From assembly GCA_023433445.1 (NCBI GenBank), contig JAEZCS010000222.1:1-13222 (forward strand): DNA of 13,222 bases, given 5' to 3'. The DNA comes from Pseudomonadota bacterium. Its GTDB lineage: Bacteria; Pseudomonadota; Alphaproteobacteria; Sphingomonadales; Sphingomonadaceae. Below the pieces are notes generated by a model. That model had not been told where the DNA came from, ran no database searches, and saw nothing but the letters and a program-made list of their open reading frames with translations. Of the stretch, positions 11,317 through 13,222 are shown one piece after another (within the stretch, counting starts at the first letter, position 1; every line of letters begins with the position of its first letter). The position numbers and the translations under genes were made by a program.

Positions 11317-12210
11317 TCAGCCGCCCTCGTTCCACGACGCATCGCGGAAGATTTCGCGCAGGAAGGCGATGAAGGCGTCCACGGCGGCGGGACGACCGGC
11401 GGCGCGGGGGTGGACAGCGTGAACGGCAAGGTCGGCGGGACCTTCCCAATGGTCGAGAACGCGGAGGAGGCGCCCATCCGCGATCAGGTGGCCAACGTCC
11501 CATAGCGAGCGCAGGGCGATGCCGACTCCGGTAAGGGCAAGTTCGCGCACGATTTCGCTGCTGTTGGTTCGGACATGGCTCTGGCCGTCGACAAGCTTGC
11601 GCGCGCGGCCGTTGACCAGTCGCCATGGCAGCTGCCCGTCGGCGGCGAGCAGCCGGTGGCGCGAAAGGTCGGCGTTCTTTTCCGGCGTGCCATGCGCGGC
11701 GAGATAGGCGGGGCTGGCGCAGAGGATGCGGCGGTTGGCGGCGAGATGATGCCCCTCCAAATGGGCGGGAATGTCACTGGATATGCGGATGGCGAGGTCG
11801 ATCCGATCAGCGAGCAGGTCTTCATAGGCGTCGGACAGATTGAGTTGGAGGTCGATGCGCGGATGCTGTTCCAGGAAGCGGCCGACATGGGGCGCGACGT
11901 GCAGGCGGCCGAATGAGGTGGGGGCCGAGATGCGCAGCGGGCCTGACGCGGTTCGACGGCGGTTGGTGACGCGGTCTTCCGCCTGGGCAATGGCGTCGAG
12001 GATGGCGACGAGGTCACGGTGAAGGCTGGCGCCCTCCTCCGTCAGGGCGAGGCGGCGCGTGGTGCGGTGGATGAGGCGGACGCCGAGGCGGGATTCCAGG
12101 CGAGAGAGGCGTTTGGACATCATCGCGGGCGAGATGTTGAGCAGGCGTCCAGCGGCGGAAAGGCTGCCCGCTTCCACCGCGCGGGCAAAGAGGAGATAAT
12201 CGGGATCCAT
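11317..12210 (-). CDS. LysR-type transcriptional regulator
   Basis: A 297-aa LTTR. The N-terminal winged HTH (about 1-60) reads 'FARAVEAGSLSAAGRLLNIS' then 'MMSKRLSRLESRLGVRLIHR', followed by the linker helix (about 65-88) and the two-lobed effector-binding domain (about 90-290, opening 'GPLRISAPTSFGRLHVAP'). The length is typical and the effector is unknown. The start at 12210 has AGGAAAAG about 9-10 nt upstream. It is transcribed divergently from malate synthase G across a 111-nt gap, the usual arrangement for an LTTR and its target, so control of glcB is a reasonable inference, though LTTRs of this subgroup (CrgA/DmlR-like in appearance) often control other genes. Confidence 0.95.
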   Translation of the reverse strand: MDPDYLLFARAVEAGSLSAAGRLLNISPAMMSKRLSRLESRLGVRLIHRTTRRLALTEEGASLHRDLVAILDAIAQAEDRVTNRRRTASGPLRISAPTSFGRLHVAPHVGRFLEQHPRIDLQLNLSDAYEDLLADRIDLAIRISSDIPAHLEGHHLAANRRILCASPAYLAAHGTPEKNADLSRHRLLAADGQLPWRLVNGRARKLVDGQSHVRTNSSEIVRELALTGVGIALRSLWDVGHLIADGRLLRVLDHWEGPADLAVHAVHPRAAGRPAAVDAFIAFLREIFRDASWNEGG

Positions 12211-12321
12211 CGATGATCTTTTCCTGTGAGGAACAGATGCTTTGAACCTTTATCGTCTAGTGCGAGGATAGCGTGGGGTCTATAGGCTTTGGCGACTGGT
12301 TTTCATGATGGAGAGTTGCCC
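12211..12321. promoter_or_regulatory. LysR-glcB divergent promoter region
   Basis: On the plus strand TTGAAC (12242-12247) and AGGATA (12265-12270), 17 nt apart, form a plausible sigma-70 promoter for glcB. ATAG (12268-12271) / CTAT (12280-12283) with an 8-nt spacer overlaps the -10 and start site. TTCCT-GTG-AGGAA (12221-12233) overlaps the regulator's ribosome binding site. GGAGAG at 12310-12315 is the glcB ribosome binding site. Confidence 0.4.
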
Positions 12322-13222
12322 ATGAACGGCATGATCGAGAAATCGGGCCTGATGGTGGCCGCTGAACTGGCGCGCTTTATCGATGGCGACGTGCTGCCGG
12401 GGACGGGCATCGCGGCGGAGGATTTCTGGCAGGGCGCTGCTGCGATTTTCGCGCGATTCGTGCCGCGCAATGCGGATCTGCTAGCCAAGCGCGACGCTCT
12501 GCAGGTGCAGATCGATGCCTGGCATGACGAACATGCGGGGCGGCCGTTCGACGCGGAGGCCTATCGGGCTTTCCTGACGGAGATCGGCTATCTGGTGCCG
12601 GAGCCTGCGCCCTTTTCCATCGGTTCGAGCCGGGTGGATGAGGAGTTGGCGAAGCTGGCGGGGCCGCAGCTGGTGGTGCCGATCCTGAATGCGCGGTTCT
12701 TGCTCAACGCGGCCAATGCGCGGTGGGGAAGCCTGTATGATGCGCTGTATGGGACCGATGCGATCCCCGGCGCGGCAGCGGGCAAGGGTTATGACCCGGC
12801 GCGTGGCGGGCAGGTGATTGCCTGGGCCAAGGCGTTTCTGGACCGGGCGGTTCCACTGGCGGAGGGAAGCTGGGCGGATTGGACCGGGGGCGAGCCGGTG
12901 TTGCGGGATGCTTCGCAACTCGCAGGACGGGCAGGGGATAATATCCTGCTGCGCAATCATGGGCTGCATATCGAACTGGTGATCGATGCGGGGCATCCGA
13001 TCGGGCGGGATGACCCGGCGCACCTGGCCGATGTGGTGCTGGAGTCGGCTTTGTCGACCATCTGCGACCTGGAGGATTCGGTCGCGGCGGTGGATGCTGC
13101 GGACAAGGTGGCGGCCTATGCCAACTGGCTGGGGCTGATGAAGGGTGAGCTGGAGGAGAGCTTCGAGAAGAATGGCGCGATGATGACGCGGCGGCTGAAT
13201 GGCGACCGGTCCTATGTTGCGC
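12322..13222 (+). CDS. glcB: Malate synthase G, N-terminal part (3' end outside window)
   Basis: Malate synthase G condenses glyoxylate and acetyl-CoA to malate and CoA in the glyoxylate bypass (cytoplasm). The first 300 codons are here. Diagnostic blocks are 'FLLNAANARWGSLYDALYGTD' (around residues 131-151), 'NILLRNHGLHIELVID' (around 210) and 'ICDLEDSVAAVDAADKVAAY' (around 249-268) followed by 'NWLGLMKG', all at positions matching MSG. The family is about 720 aa, so roughly 60 percent, including the Mg-binding and catalytic acidic residues, lies beyond the window. The ATG at 12322 follows GGAGAG by about 6 nt; the ATGs at 12305 and 12308 are out of frame. Divergent from a LysR-type regulator. 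No frameshift is visible. Confidence 0.95.
   Translation, partial: MNGMIEKSGLMVAAELARFIDGDVLPGTGIAAEDFWQGAAAIFARFVPRNADLLAKRDALQVQIDAWHDEHAGRPFDAEAYRAFLTEIGYLVPEPAPFSIGSSRVDEELAKLAGPQLVVPILNARFLLNAANARWGSLYDALYGTDAIPGAAAGKGYDPARGGQVIAWAKAFLDRAVPLAEGSWADWTGGEPVLRDASQLAGRAGDNILLRNHGLHIELVIDAGHPIGRDDPAHLADVVLESALSTICDLEDSVAAVDAADKVAAYANWLGLMKGELEESFEKNGAMMTRRLNGDRSYVA

Noticed and set aside
10556..11626. Minus-strand 356-codon frame across the intergenic region and LysR end
   Set aside because: Arg/Pro-rich composition and it runs through repeat-like DNA, the 59-aa gene and the LysR gene in other frames; no domain or credible start.
1..13222. CRISPR array, tRNA/rRNA genes, insertion sequences or attachment sites
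   Set aside because: No regularly spaced repeats, cloverleaf-like sequence, transposase/integrase-like protein or terminal repeat pair was found by reading both strands.

Overview
The window looks like chromosomal DNA of a sphingomonad alphaproteobacterium (Sphingobium, Novosphingobium or Sphingomonas type). This is inferred from high GC with GC-rich third codon positions, a large TonB-dependent receptor of the sphingomonad kind, a PAS hybrid histidine kinase with the 'FLGGGGEM...DWS' opening common in that group, and purine-rich Shine-Dalgarno sites (AGGAGA type). No tRNA, rRNA, CRISPR array, transposase or integrase was seen.

Layout. (1) About 2-2353 (+): a PAS/PAS/PAS-HisKA-HATPase-REC hybrid sensor kinase whose 5' end probably lies outside the window. 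(2) 2546-4883 (+): an N-acyl-D-amino-acid deacylase-like amidohydrolase followed by a VOC/glyoxalase-fold protein with a TTG start. (3) Facing them across a terminator-like hairpin, a minus-strand set: XRE-type regulator (8632-9381), TonB-dependent receptor (5872-8340) and Coq4-family protein (4956-5849), the last two only 22 nt apart. A possible 54-codon leader ORF overlaps the regulator start. (4) 9746-10198 (+), divergent from the regulator: a MaoC/(R)-hydratase-like protein. (5) 10200-11316: two very small minus-strand genes (80 and 59 codons), an intrinsic terminator, a hairpin and a degenerate dispersed repeat. (6) 11317-13222: a LysR-type regulator divergent from malate synthase G (glcB), which runs off the right edge.

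How the genes may work together (inference). Outer-membrane uptake by the TonB receptor, a dedicated XRE regulator, and four enzyme-fold proteins (amidohydrolase, VOC, Coq4-like, MaoC hydratase) look like an uptake and catabolism locus for an unknown, probably poorly soluble organic compound. The Coq4-like protein keeps the full HDxxH-x11-E metal motif but sits beside a TonB receptor rather than ubiquinone genes, suggesting a catabolic decarboxylase/hydroxylase-type role. An ATGATCCC motif occurs before the amidohydrolase, before the TonB receptor and at the regulator's start, and may be the regulator's operator. Malate synthase at the right edge is central metabolism (glyoxylate bypass) and probably a separate unit.
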